From contig NZ_WNJL01000006.1 of NCBI RefSeq assembly GCF_010378095.1, positions 1 through 24,672 on the forward strand: a stretch of 24,672 nt of DNA, given 5' to 3'. Positions 1 through 7,348 of this stretch are shown here, one piece after another. Every line of letters begins with the position of its first letter. Position 1 is the first letter of the stretch. The stretch is from Acidithiobacillus ferrianus (lineage in GTDB: Bacteria; Pseudomonadota; Gammaproteobacteria; Acidithiobacillales; Acidithiobacillaceae). The notes beneath the pieces were generated by a model that had not been told where the DNA came from, made no database searches, and saw nothing but the letters and a program-made list of their open reading frames with translations. The position numbers and the translations under genes were made by a program.

Positions 1-1176
1 GTTTCAATCCACGCCCGGTTTATAAGCCGGGCGATACCCAGGCGGTGATCTGCCTGTCGCTGCGTACATACGTTTCAATCCACGCCCGGTTTATAAGCCG
101 GGCGATACGTATTACCTGTGGGATATACGATATGGCAATTGAGTTTCAATCCACGCCCGGTTTATAAGCCGGGCGATACTTCAATATACACCAGGGCCGC
201 AGTTCAAAGCTAGAGTTTCAATCCACGCCCGGTTTATAAGCCGGGCGATACCGCATTCGGATGACGTTCTTGGGTTGCAATTAAGTTTCAATCCACGCCC
301 GGTTTATAAGCCGGGCGATACCTGACAAGCGCATTCAGATCCTCATCGTCGTATCCGTTTCAATCCACGCCCGGTTTATAAGCCGGGCGATACCGTTCCA
401 TGAGGGTAGATGCCTGCACTGGGAATAGGTTTCAATCCACGCCCGGTTTATAAGCCGGGCGATACGCCTGCACGTCCTCCACGCCGATATCCGTCACCGG
501 TTTCAATCCACGCCCGGTTTATAAGCCGGGCGATACAATCCAGGAGATGTGGTGCTTTCTCCATTCGCGGGTTTCAATCCACGCCCGGTTTATAAGCCGG
601 GCGATACCATGATGATCCCGTATCAGCGCCAGGGATGGTCGGTTTCAATCCACGCCCGGTTTATAAGCCGGGCGATACAATCCACCGTATTTGACCGCTC
701 CTTGACAAAAAGAGTTTCAATCCACGCCCGGTTTATAAGCCGGGCGATACCAGAAGAATACGTCGGACTTCCTTGTAGGGAGTGTTTCAATCCACGCCCG
801 GTTTATAAGCCGGGCGATACACTGGAGCACGTCCGGCGAGGGCACGTTTGTGGTGTTTCAATCCACGCCCGGTTTATAAGCCGGGCGATACCCACAATGC
901 TGCGTTGAACGTGCTGGCAAGGTATGTTTCAATCCACGCCCGGTTTATAAGCCGGGCGATACTTTTTGCCGCATTCAGTTGAGCGGCTAAAATAAGGTTT
1001 CAATCCACGCCCGGTTTATAAGCCGGGCGATACTTGTGTAGGGATATTAATGCTAATTTTATTCATTTGTTTCAATCCACGCCCGGTTTATAAGCCGGGC
1101 GATACTGTCGGCCAGTGAGCACGACGATGTGCTGCTGGCGTTTCAATCCACGCCCGGTTTATAAGCCGGGCGATAC
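1..1176 (-). CRISPR. Type I-C CRISPR array, 17 repeats and 16 spacers, left end open
   Basis: There are seventeen 37-bp repeats with no mismatch among them, starting at 1, 72, 143, 215, 285, 357, 429, 500, 571, 642, 714, 784, 855, 926, 997, 1069 and 1140. The spacers are 33-35 bp. On the plus strand each repeat begins GTTTCAATCCACG and ends GGGCGATAC; it contains the 7-bp inverted repeat CGCCCGG/CCGGGCG around an 8-nt loop. The reverse complement ends in TGGATTGAAAC, the 5' handle expected for type I-C crRNAs cut by Cas5, so the array is transcribed leftward, away from cas2. The newest spacers should be at 1106-1139. The window starts exactly on a repeat and no degenerate terminal repeat is seen, so the array probably continues to the left. 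Confidence 0.98.
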
Positions 1177-1354
1177 TGCATTGTTGCAACACATTGTTAA
1201 TGAACAATTTTCTTTGTACTTACCGCGAATGGCGGATAAGGCCGCCTGAAAACCTATAAGAGCCCCAAGGACTTCTAATAAAAACGATGATAGAACAGGA
1301 AGATACGCGGCGCGCGAAAGGACGGGCTTTGAGACGCCGATCCGGGTTCGCGCA
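1177..1354 (-). promoter_or_regulatory. Probable CRISPR leader between cas2 and the first repeat
   Basis: This 178-bp non-coding stretch separates the cas2 stop codon from the leader-proximal repeat. Its repeat-proximal part is A/T-rich. Repeat polarity places the leader here, with transcription leftward. Next to the repeat are a perfect 10-bp palindrome TGTTGCAACA (1182-1191) and the inverted repeat ATTGTT-AATG-AACAAT (1193-1208). A short GC-rich inverted repeat GGCGG/CCGCC lies at 1231-1246. No promoter can be fixed by eye. Open frames crossing this stretch look non-coding. Confidence 0.75.
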
Positions 1355-1645
1355 TCAAACCATGAGGGGACCATTGAAGTCGATAGATCGGAAGGTTCCA
1401 TATTGCTTGATACGCAGTTCGGTGGGTTCTGTGAGACGATAGAAGCGTAGATTATCCTCTTCTTCGTCTATTTCCGCCAGCAGCGTGCGCTCAAAAGCCT
1501 CGTATTGCATTTGATTGACCTGACATTCAAAAACAGATTTCTGCACGCGCTGGCCCACCCGTTCGCAGGCTTTGGCCACGCGGCGCAGGCGCTTGCGCCC
1601 CGCCGCTGTTTCAGTAGAGACATCGTAAGTGACGATGATGAGCAT
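1355..1645 (-). CDS. cas2: CRISPR-associated endoribonuclease Cas2 (type I-C)
   Basis: This is a 96-residue protein of normal Cas2 length. It begins [11 protein letters not shown], the first ferredoxin-fold strand with the conserved Asp8, and ends in the short strand region usual for Cas2. Cas2 dimers bridge two Cas1 dimers in the spacer-integration complex; the family is structural in integration even where nuclease activity is reported. It is the last cas gene, 12 bp after cas1. A GGAGG ribosome-binding site directly follows and partly overlaps the cas1 stop codon (TGAGGAGG), so translation is probably coupled. The leader and array follow downstream. The assignment is secure from sequence and context. 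Confidence 0.96.
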   Translation of the reverse strand: MLIIVTYDVSTETAAGRKRLRRVAKACERVGQRVQKSVFECQVNQMQYEAFERTLLAEIDEEEDNLRFYRLTEPTELRIKQYGTFRSIDFNGPLMV

Positions 1646-1657
1646 GATTACGCCTCC

Positions 1658-2692
1658 TCAGCGGCTCAGGTATGGCAGGTACCCGGTGGTTTCCCCGCGG
1701 ATGGCGCGCGCCATCAACCGTGCCTGCACAAAAGGTAACAGTCCAATAGGCACCTTCTGCTCCAGAAGGGGATGGGTAATCTCTTCTTGCTTGCGCTCCT
1801 GCCAGGCCGCGACCACCTTGCGTCGACCTTTATCACCCAGCAGGACAGCGCCACCCTCGCGCACTTCAAAATCCCCATCGCTGAGTTGCCCTCGGTTCAC
1901 GAGTGTGAGTGCGAGCCGGTCGCAAACGGGAGCGCGAAACTCCTCCTGCAAATCCAATGCTAATGCCGCACGCCCAGGGCGGACTACATGTAAAAATCCC
2001 AGTTGTGGATCAAGACCGACGGTTTCCAGTGCGCTGCGACAGTCATTCATCAGCATGGAGTAAAGAAATGACAGCAAGGCATTGACCCGGTCCAATGGCG
2101 GACGCCGAGTACGCCCGCCCCACTGAAACTGCTCACGCATGGCGGGCTTGACGATGTAACTGAATGCCGAAAAATAACTGCGCGCGGCATCGCCTTCTAT
2201 ACCGCGCAGCGCGTCTATGGTGGACGCTTCGGCGGCAGCACGCAGCGATGCGGCGAGGTGATTGGCAGCCCCCGTGAGCTGTTTAGCGTCGTCCGCCTCT
2301 TTCGCCTCACGGGCAGCACGCAGGAGCACGGTTCTGCCGTTACGGATTTTCCCGGCGACGCAGGCGCGCGCCAGGTCTCTGGTAACGTCAACATCGCCCG
2401 CTCCTCGGTGCTGGGCCTGACGCAGCAGGATATTTCCGGAAACGGGTCCTTCCAGGCGCGCCTTGAAGCGACCAAAACGATCCAACAAGACCAGAGACTT
2501 CCCTTCTTCCGCCAAGCGGTGCATGAGAGCCGGCGATACCATCACGTCGCCAAAGCACACCAGTGTGCCCACATGGTGCAGGGGAACTTGCAGGCGCTTC
2601 TCATGATCCACGTCCACGCGCAAGGTGGTATTGTCCAAATGTACGTAGGACAGAGGGGTCATGACGTAAAGGGTGTTTTGAATTTGCTGCAT
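1658..2692 (-). CDS. cas1: CRISPR-associated integrase Cas1 (type I-C)
   Basis: This 344-residue protein has the usual two-part Cas1 layout: an N-terminal beta domain (about 1-85, with FGDVMVSPALMHRLAEEG) and a helical catalytic domain. The metal-binding residues are visible: Glu166 in RGIEGDAARSYF, His235 in GFLHVVRPGR, and the acidic cluster LDLQEEFR at 246-253. Together with Cas2 it inserts new spacers at the leader-repeat junction. The gene lies 17 bp downstream of cas4 and 12 bp upstream of cas2, the normal I-C adaptation block. No truncation or missing catalytic residue is seen, so the adaptation machinery looks intact. Confidence 0.97.
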   Translation of the reverse strand: MQQIQNTLYVMTPLSYVHLDNTTLRVDVDHEKRLQVPLHHVGTLVCFGDVMVSPALMHRLAEEGKSLVLLDRFGRFKARLEGPVSGNILLRQAQHRGAGDVDVTRDLARACVAGKIRNGRTVLLRAAREAKEADDAKQLTGAANHLAASLRAAAEASTIDALRGIEGDAARSYFSAFSYIVKPAMREQFQWGGRTRRPPLDRVNALLSFLYSMLMNDCRSALETVGLDPQLGFLHVVRPGRAALALDLQEEFRAPVCDRLALTLVNRGQLSDGDFEVREGGAVLLGDKGRRKVVAAWQERKQEEITHPLLEQKVPIGLLPFVQARLMARAIRGETTGYLPYLSR

Positions 2693-2709
2693 GGTGGGGT
2701 CCCTTTACA

Positions 2710-3345
2710 TCACGGACTGATTTCGTCATCCGGCGAAAACAGATATTGTTTCAGCCGGTCCATTTGGATTTGCTGCGCCAGCATCTCCGGCTGGCAGATT
2801 TCTCGCAGTGAGCATTCCCGACACCGCGCATCGTTTACTGGCGGTGGGAGGATGCCGGAGGCGAGCATGGCGCGAATCGCGTCGGCGGTCTCGTTGACGA
2901 GGGCGCGCAAATCCTCGGTGATGTCCACCTCCCGTCGTCGGTGGCTGCTGGCGTGATAAATAGCGCCTTGGGGTACAGGGCGCCCGAGCATGTCCTCCAG
3001 ACACATGGCCTGCGCGGCAAGCTGAATATCGTCATGGATGCGGCCACGTTTACGCCCATGCTTGAACTCTACGGGATATATCCTGCCATCCGGGTGAAAC
3101 TCCACCAGGTCTGCCTTGCCGATCAGGCCAAAACGATCTGACCAGAGAGGCAACGCCCGCTCCACCCGCACACCGCGCTTCACCTCGTATCCCGGCATAT
3201 CTACCAGATGATGCACCGCCTGCCCGCGCGCCGTATGGACGTTGTCCTCAAATTGCTGCTCCAGATGGATCAACCCGCATTGACGCGGGCAGTAAATCCA
3301 GTGCTGGAGGGCAGAGAGAGGAACGGGGTCTTCGGTGGCTTCCAT
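2710..3345 (-). CDS. cas4: CRISPR-associated Cas4 exonuclease
   Basis: This 211-residue protein is of the Cas4/RecB-nuclease family. The iron-sulfur cysteines are visible: Cys19 and Cys23 in YCPRQC and Cys175, Cys178 and Cys184 in the C-terminal CRECSLREIC segment. The PD-(D/E)XK core appears as Asp79 in GKADLVEF and Glu93-x-Lys95 in YPVEFK, followed by Gln108. In type I-C, Cas4 works with Cas1-Cas2 to trim pre-spacers and select those next to the correct PAM. It starts 15 bp after hicA. In most I-C operons cas4 follows cas7 directly; here hicBA separates them. Its length and motifs look complete. Confidence 0.95.
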   Translation of the reverse strand: MEATEDPVPLSALQHWIYCPRQCGLIHLEQQFEDNVHTARGQAVHHLVDMPGYEVKRGVRVERALPLWSDRFGLIGKADLVEFHPDGRIYPVEFKHGRKRGRIHDDIQLAAQAMCLEDMLGRPVPQGAIYHASSHRRREVDITEDLRALVNETADAIRAMLASGILPPPVNDARCRECSLREICQPEMLAQQIQMDRLKQYLFSPDDEISP

Positions 3346-3360
3346 GATCAGGCCCCGTTA

Positions 3361-3606
3361 TCACTGCTCAAACAACACTTCCAATAGCGCCTCACGACTG
3401 ACGCCGCGATGCGCGGCCACAGCGTCCAGTATGGCGGCCAGCGTTCCCAGGCGCAGTGGATCATGACGGGGAACCGTAACGTGATGCTCGCCTTGTACCG
3501 CACAGGTCAGGCGCATGTGGCTTCCCGTCTGCCGCGTGACGGTATAACCCACACGCCCAAGTCTCTGCACCAACTCAGTGCCGGTGAGGTCACGCGGCAG
3601 TCTCAT
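3361..3606 (-). CDS. hicA: HicA-family mRNA interferase toxin inside the cas operon
   Basis: This is an 81-residue protein, MRLPRDLTGTELVQRLGRVG..., with the HicA dsRBD-like pattern. The putative catalytic histidine is His30 in RQTGSHMRLT, followed by the typical GEHHVTVPRHDPLRLGTL segment. HicA toxins bind and cut mRNA and are neutralised by HicB. The chosen start (ATG at 3604-3606) overlaps the hicB stop as ATGA, meaning tight translational coupling; a longer reading frame to 3657 exists but would run back into hicB. All expected HicA features are present, so the toxin looks active. It lies between cas7 and cas4 in the same orientation, 15 bp before cas4. Activity against mRNA is inferred from the family. 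Confidence 0.88.
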   Translation of the reverse strand: MRLPRDLTGTELVQRLGRVGYTVTRQTGSHMRLTCAVQGEHHVTVPRHDPLRLGTLAAILDAVAAHRGVSREALLEVLFEQ

Positions 3607-3809
3607 GCCACCAGCACTTCTTCGCGGGTAATATGCAGGCGAATAAGGCTGGGGCACTGCGCATCCTCAAAATGGCAGTGCACCGCATCCCGCACCAGCG
3701 CATGTAACGCGGGCAGATCATCGGCTTCGGTGAAAATGTCCGTACCAACAGCACGGGCTATGAAGCCACCTTCCGGGGCCTCTTCAACGATAAAGTGGAT
3801 TTCGGACAT
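3603..3809 (-). CDS. hicB: HicB-like antitoxin, short form without DNA-binding domain
   Basis: This 68-residue protein, MSEIHFIVEEAPEGGFIARA..., belongs to the small HicB-like family often mislabelled '2-oxoisovalerate dehydrogenase'. It has the partial RNase-H-like fold pattern of HicB (E-x-A-P-E-G-G-F, then DLPALHALVRDAVHCHF). It ends at residue 68, so the C-terminal ribbon-helix-helix or HTH domain of longer HicB proteins is absent. The start at 3809 is supported by an AGGAGG site 6 nt upstream. The longer in-frame start at 3848 would lie inside cas7. It precedes hicA and overlaps it by 4 bp (antitoxin-first order). Family membership is strong from pattern; neutralisation of the adjacent HicA is inferred. 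Confidence 0.86.
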   Translation of the reverse strand: MSEIHFIVEEAPEGGFIARAVGTDIFTEADDLPALHALVRDAVHCHFEDAQCPSLIRLHITREEVLVA

Positions 3810-3815
3810 CGGCGC

Positions 3816-3821
3816 CCTCCT
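3816..3821 (-). promoter_or_regulatory. Ribosome-binding site of hicB, overlapping the cas7 stop codon
   Basis: A full AGGAGG on the minus strand lies 6 nt before the hicB ATG (3809) and shares bases with the cas7 stop TAG (3820-3822). It fixes the hicB start and suggests that ribosomes finishing cas7 can reinitiate on hicB. Confidence 0.8.
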
Positions 3822-4707
3822 AAAAACCGTCAATTTCCTCTGGAACAAGTCCTTCCAACAGATTCAAAGCATACGTTCCATCTGGATTGACGACCAATGA
3901 TCTGTGGACTTTTGCCGACGAATACTGACCAGATTTGCAATTGTGCTTCCACCAAATCACTTTCAACACCTCCATGCTCCCCGCAGGCCTGGCAGATGAC
4001 TCGTCATTTTCAAAAATCTTCGGCAATACCAACTTGATTGCATCGGCATCGGCATCTAAAAACCCAGTCCTTTCGGCTAGTTGCGGGTTCATACTGCCAA
4101 AAAAAACATACACTCCTTGATCAACGCGATGCTTCATTCCCATGGTGTCGGAGCCGCGCTTTGTACCATCACCTTCACCACTCACACTTTTAGTAATTTG
4201 CATGCTGGTAATATCTATCGGCTCGACACTGAAAGCAGATTGAATCGTGACAGGGCCACGGATGCCAATGGATACTCCTGTGTCGCCGTCTTCGTCGCTA
4301 CCATCCTCCTTCTTCTTACCCGCTTTCTTGTTGCTTTTTAGAGCGAAGAGCTGGCCAAAGGCCCGCACATCCAGCCATTTTTTGCACGCCAACTCGGCGG
4401 TTTCTTCTGAACCCAATTCCTTGCCCAAACCGGCCTCTGCCCGTGCGCGCAGACTTTTAGCATCGTCCACTTTGCGGTCATCGGATTGGACGAAAATCAT
4501 GTTGCCGTCGTCTTCTTTCCTACCGTCGTTGACCCAGCGCTCGATCAAGCGATCCCGGATTTTTCGCTTGATCGACACATCGCTCATTTCGCCGAAGTTT
4601 GAGTAATCGGTGCGCGGGCGGTTGCCGTTTAGCGGATCGCCGTTCGGGTTGGCATTTTTGACGCAGAAGATGACAGCGAAATCAATTTTGTTTTGCAGGG
4701 TGCTCAT
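3820..4707 (-). CDS. cas7: Type I-C Cascade backbone protein Cas7 (Csd2)
   Basis: This 295-residue protein is of the Csd2/Csh2 Cas7 family. The N-terminus FAVIFCVKNANPNGDP (about 10-25) is the characteristic first strand and NPNGDP motif; SDVSIKRKIRD (42-52) and the glycine-rich MGMKHRVDQGVYVFFGS (189-205) are also typical. Several Cas7 copies coat the crRNA spacer in the I-C effector complex. A highly charged loop at about 126-143 (KKAGKKKEDGSDEDGD) is likely surface-exposed and variable. The gene begins 18 bp after cas8c and ends at the hicB ribosome-binding site. Base composition looks more A/T-rich than in the housekeeping genes to the right, in keeping with horizontal acquisition. Confidence 0.95.
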   Translation of the reverse strand: MSTLQNKIDFAVIFCVKNANPNGDPLNGNRPRTDYSNFGEMSDVSIKRKIRDRLIERWVNDGRKEDDGNMIFVQSDDRKVDDAKSLRARAEAGLGKELGSEETAELACKKWLDVRAFGQLFALKSNKKAGKKKEDGSDEDGDTGVSIGIRGPVTIQSAFSVEPIDITSMQITKSVSGEGDGTKRGSDTMGMKHRVDQGVYVFFGSMNPQLAERTGFLDADADAIKLVLPKIFENDESSARPAGSMEVLKVIWWKHNCKSGQYSSAKVHRSLVVNPDGTYALNLLEGLVPEEIDGF

Positions 4708-4725
4708 ATTCGTTTCCTCGGTGGT

Positions 4726-5130
4726 CTATTCGGTGGGAGCGTCTTCGGTCACGGTGGTGGTGTCTGTCTTGGGTGGATTCAGGATTTGCCGTTGACAGTG
4801 GTAGCCGAGCAAGAATTCGCCAGACAGCTTGCTGTCGTCAAGAAAGTCATCACCGACGAAACTGGGGATAATTTCATCGAGCAGTTTATCCATCTCGTGC
4901 ATAAAACCTGAGCGCTTTGTTCGTAGGCGCGAGATGTAAGGTTTGAGCGCAGGCTCAATGATTCGCCAGGTGCTTGCCGGGCGATCAGCGAAACGTTGCA
5001 TTAGCTTCGCAGCAGTAGTGTCGCGTCTTTCGCCTGCAACGTAGAGAGCACGGTTTTCGATATGTTCGGCAATCGCCAGCAAGCGACCATAGAGATAATC
5101 CCGGCTGTGCCGGTCGGTTTCCAACGACAT
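4726..5130 (-). CDS. cas11c: Internal in-frame start in cas8c: probable Cas11c small subunit
   Basis: Type I-C systems are known to make their Cascade small subunit Cas11c from an internal start within cas8c. Here an AAGGAG (5137-5142) is followed after 6 nt by an in-frame ATG at 5128-5130, giving a 134-residue product that begins MSLETDRHSRDYLYGRLLAI and shares the cas8c stop. It equals Cas8c residues 502-635 and looks mostly helical, as expected for Cas11. The size matches the roughly 14-kDa Cas11c of other I-C systems. The start and site are seen directly; expression is inferred from the family. Confidence 0.75.
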   Translation of the reverse strand: MSLETDRHSRDYLYGRLLAIAEHIENRALYVAGERRDTTAAKLMQRFADRPASTWRIIEPALKPYISRLRTKRSGFMHEMDKLLDEIIPSFVGDDFLDDSKLSGEFLLGYHCQRQILNPPKTDTTTVTEDAPTE

Positions 5131-6633
5131 TTCGTACTCCTTGTTTTTGAAAGCGCCTTTGAAAAGGGCGCAGGCGATGCCCAAGGTTTTTTCCCATTCC
5201 CAATGATCGAGGCCGACCCGATTGCTGGCTCTGCGCACTGTTGATTCGACGAGGTCGCGTGGCAAGGGCTGGCCATCAATGATGCAGGGCAGAAGCCGCT
5301 CAACCGTGGATTTCTTGAGCTTATCGTCAAGACGACGGCCAAACGCTGCTTCAGCGATGTCGCGTGGCGCCGGTGCGCCGACAAATTTCAGATCCCTGCC
5401 GAAATTTTGCGGCCAGGCGTGTGCCTTGTGCCAAGCTTCGATCCGCTCCAGAAACTCGGAACCGTTCAACTCGCGGTAATACGTAATAGCCATGCGTCCT
5501 GGTGTGGCCGAATCCAGTCCCATGACGACGATGTCATCTGGCGGGCCGATATTAGCGCGATAGCCCGCTAGGGCAAGATTCAAGCGCTTGGCAAAAGCTT
5601 GTCCTGCATCGTCGCCGAGGGATAATTCCGGCGTAGCGGACTGTTGTTGGACAGCGATGCCAGCCAGCATCAAGGTCAGCGAGTTACCGAACGGATCAGG
5701 AATCGGCTTGCCTGCGACCGCCCAACTCACGACGACCTGATCGCCGTTTCGGTAGGCTTGGCGCTGAATCAGCCAGCGCAGCGCGTTATGGGCTTTTTGC
5801 GTGACTTCGTAACTCACGCCGCACGCCTGCTGGCCGGTGTCATCGGTGAAACGCCCCCGGAAGGTGTAACCCGAACTGTCGTTGGCACTGATAAGTTTGG
5901 CACCATCGCCGGAATGGCGGATGCGCTTAGGATGGCTCAAAGCGAGACTCGCCTGCATCTCACCCGTCACCATACAAACGCCGACGGCTTCCTTGGTACT
6001 GGCATCAAATTTTGCCCAAGCGTCCTGCAAAGACGCATCTTCCCAAACTGCCGTGCAAGGATTGTCGGGCTCCCGGACATGCCAACGAATAAACGCGTCG
6101 CCTTGGTCACGCTCGCCGGATTTCGCTGTGAGCACCCGGAATAACTCGGGTGCTTGAGTTTCACTTGCCCAGCGCGTCAGCAACTTCCCGTCCGCACCGA
6201 GATGAAGCACATCTTCTCGCACCAAATCGGCAACAACCTGCCTTTTGCGAACGTAGGTCAGCACGGACTGAGCCTTCGCATGGCTGTGGGGCGAATTGCA
6301 CCACTCCGCCAGTTGCGCTTCATATTCCTTGAAGAAAGACGGCTTGCTGCCGCCCATCTCAGGGTAATCTGCCGCGCAGTACTGAACTTTGTCACACAAG
6401 GGGTGCGGTGGAGGAATTCTGCCGGTTCGTCCCGCGGATTGTTCGGTAGCAGGGATGATGGTTTCTTCTTTGCCAATTGTTCTGGCGGATATGAAATTGC
6501 CGTGTTCATTCAGCGTAATTTCTACATGTGCTTGCTGGATGGAATGGCTAACGGGTAACAGCACACTGGTGCCGGTCGGCTCCCGGCCTTTGCTCTGTCC
6601 GTAAGTTTCGTAAAGTTTCTGTACCCAGCTCAT
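4726..6633 (-). CDS. cas8c: Type I-C Cascade large subunit Cas8c (Csd1)
   Basis: This 635-residue protein is of the Csd1 family, beginning MSWVQKLYETY, the usual Csd1 N-terminus. I chose this start (6633) over an in-frame ATG 12 codons upstream at 6669 because it lies 1 nt after the cas5 stop (TGATATG) with a G-rich run just before it. Cas8c recognises the PAM and anchors the complex on target DNA. Visible family segments include ICMVTGE-like VGVCMVTGEMQ (about 230-240) with the following HPKRI, and DIVVMGLDSATPGRMAITYY in the middle. The last 134 residues form the probable Cas11c. Length is normal for Csd1 and no break is seen. Confidence 0.95.
   Translation of the reverse strand: MSWVQKLYETYGQSKGREPTGTSVLLPVSHSIQQAHVEITLNEHGNFISARTIGKEETIIPATEQSAGRTGRIPPPHPLCDKVQYCAADYPEMGGSKPSFFKEYEAQLAEWCNSPHSHAKAQSVLTYVRKRQVVADLVREDVLHLGADGKLLTRWASETQAPELFRVLTAKSGERDQGDAFIRWHVREPDNPCTAVWEDASLQDAWAKFDASTKEAVGVCMVTGEMQASLALSHPKRIRHSGDGAKLISANDSSGYTFRGRFTDDTGQQACGVSYEVTQKAHNALRWLIQRQAYRNGDQVVVSWAVAGKPIPDPFGNSLTLMLAGIAVQQQSATPELSLGDDAGQAFAKRLNLALAGYRANIGPPDDIVVMGLDSATPGRMAITYYRELNGSEFLERIEAWHKAHAWPQNFGRDLKFVGAPAPRDIAEAAFGRRLDDKLKKSTVERLLPCIIDGQPLPRDLVESTVRRASNRVGLDHWEWEKTLGIACALFKGAFKNKEYEMSLETDRHSRDYLYGRLLAIAEHIENRALYVAGERRDTTAAKLMQRFADRPASTWRIIEPALKPYISRLRTKRSGFMHEMDKLLDEIIPSFVGDDFLDDSKLSGEFLLGYHCQRQILNPPKTDTTTVTEDAPTE
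5137..5142 (-). promoter_or_regulatory. Internal ribosome-binding site for Cas11c
   Basis: AAGGAG on the minus strand, inside the cas8c reading frame, is followed by TACGAA and an in-frame ATG. This near-optimal spacing decides the proposed Cas11c start at 5130. Confidence 0.7.
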
Positions 6634-6634
6634 A

Positions 6635-7348
6635 TCAGACCCCCAGATCGGTAGCGTCCTGCGCGACATCGCGCAGCCTGCCCTTGCCGAATTTCTTGGG
6701 CGTCATCGCCCGCACGAATTTTCGAATCGTGCAATCCTCGGGCCGCGCGTACTGGATATAGCCATTCACCATGACCGGTTTCCAGAGCCGGGCTTGTAAA
6801 CAGTTTTCGCCAGTTTCATCCGGATAGTCGAACCCATGGAACATCAAGCCGTATGCCAACTCTCCCGCATCGTCGTAATGCCCGCTTTCCGAGCCGTATA
6901 TGCATGGTTCGACGTAGCCTTGGCAGTCTCGTGTGCCCAGAAAAACATCCTGCCGCCCGCCTAATTCCAGCATTCGTTTGGCGATTGCATAGTGCTTGCC
7001 TTCTACCCGGTCGTCTTCGAGTTCGGGACGGTGCAAATTCCATTCAAAATGCGCGCGCACCTGATATTCGACATCGGAGAGAAAAGTATAGATCGCCAAG
7101 GTATTGCCCCCACCGAAATCCAAGGGTTTTGTGCCCTTGGTCTGCGTGCGGATCGGCTTCATCACCCTGACCTCGTCCATCACCCAAATGAAGGTAGGCT
7201 TCCAGTAAATGGATTTGGCGATGCCTTTCAAGGCTTCGTAAGTCGGAATGTGATACGAGCACTTTTCGCCGCCGATGCGGGTCAGCGGATCGGTGAACAG
7301 GGCGTGACGCGCACTAACCTTGAATTCGATGCTATTCCGGTGCAACAC
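6635..7348 (-). CDS. cas5c: Type I-C crRNA endoribonuclease Cas5c (Cas5d)
   Basis: This 237-residue protein starts at a GTG codon (7348), supported by GGAGG 6 nt upstream; the frame is open further up, but that part overlaps cas3 and does not look like protein. Type I-C lacks Cas6, and Cas5c cuts the pre-crRNA at the base of the repeat hairpin. The catalytic residues described for the Bacillus halodurans enzyme (Tyr, Lys, His) have clear counterparts: Tyr48 in KSIYWKP and Lys118-His119 in [12 protein letters not shown]. The C-terminus carries the [21 protein letters not shown] segment region. It overlaps the cas3 end by 17 bp and ends 1 nt before cas8c, so cas3, cas5 and cas8c are translationally linked. 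Confidence 0.95.
   Translation of the reverse strand: MLHRNSIEFKVSARHALFTDPLTRIGGEKCSYHIPTYEALKGIAKSIYWKPTFIWVMDEVRVMKPIRTQTKGTKPLDFGGGNTLAIYTFLSDVEYQVRAHFEWNLHRPELEDDRVEGKHYAIAKRMLELGGRQDVFLGTRDCQGYVEPCIYGSESGHYDDAGELAYGLMFHGFDYPDETGENCLQARLWKPVMVNGYIQYARPEDCTIRKFVRAMTPKKFGKGRLRDVAQDATDLGV

Noticed and set aside
410..908. Open frames through the CRISPR array
   Set aside because: They consist of repeat translations (IHARFISRAI, FNPRPVYKPGDT) joined by spacers, so they are artefacts of the array.
3607..3657. Longer HicA start (17 extra residues)
   Set aside because: The extension overlaps hicB and is not part of the HicA family; the internal ATG gives the standard MRLPRDLTG start.
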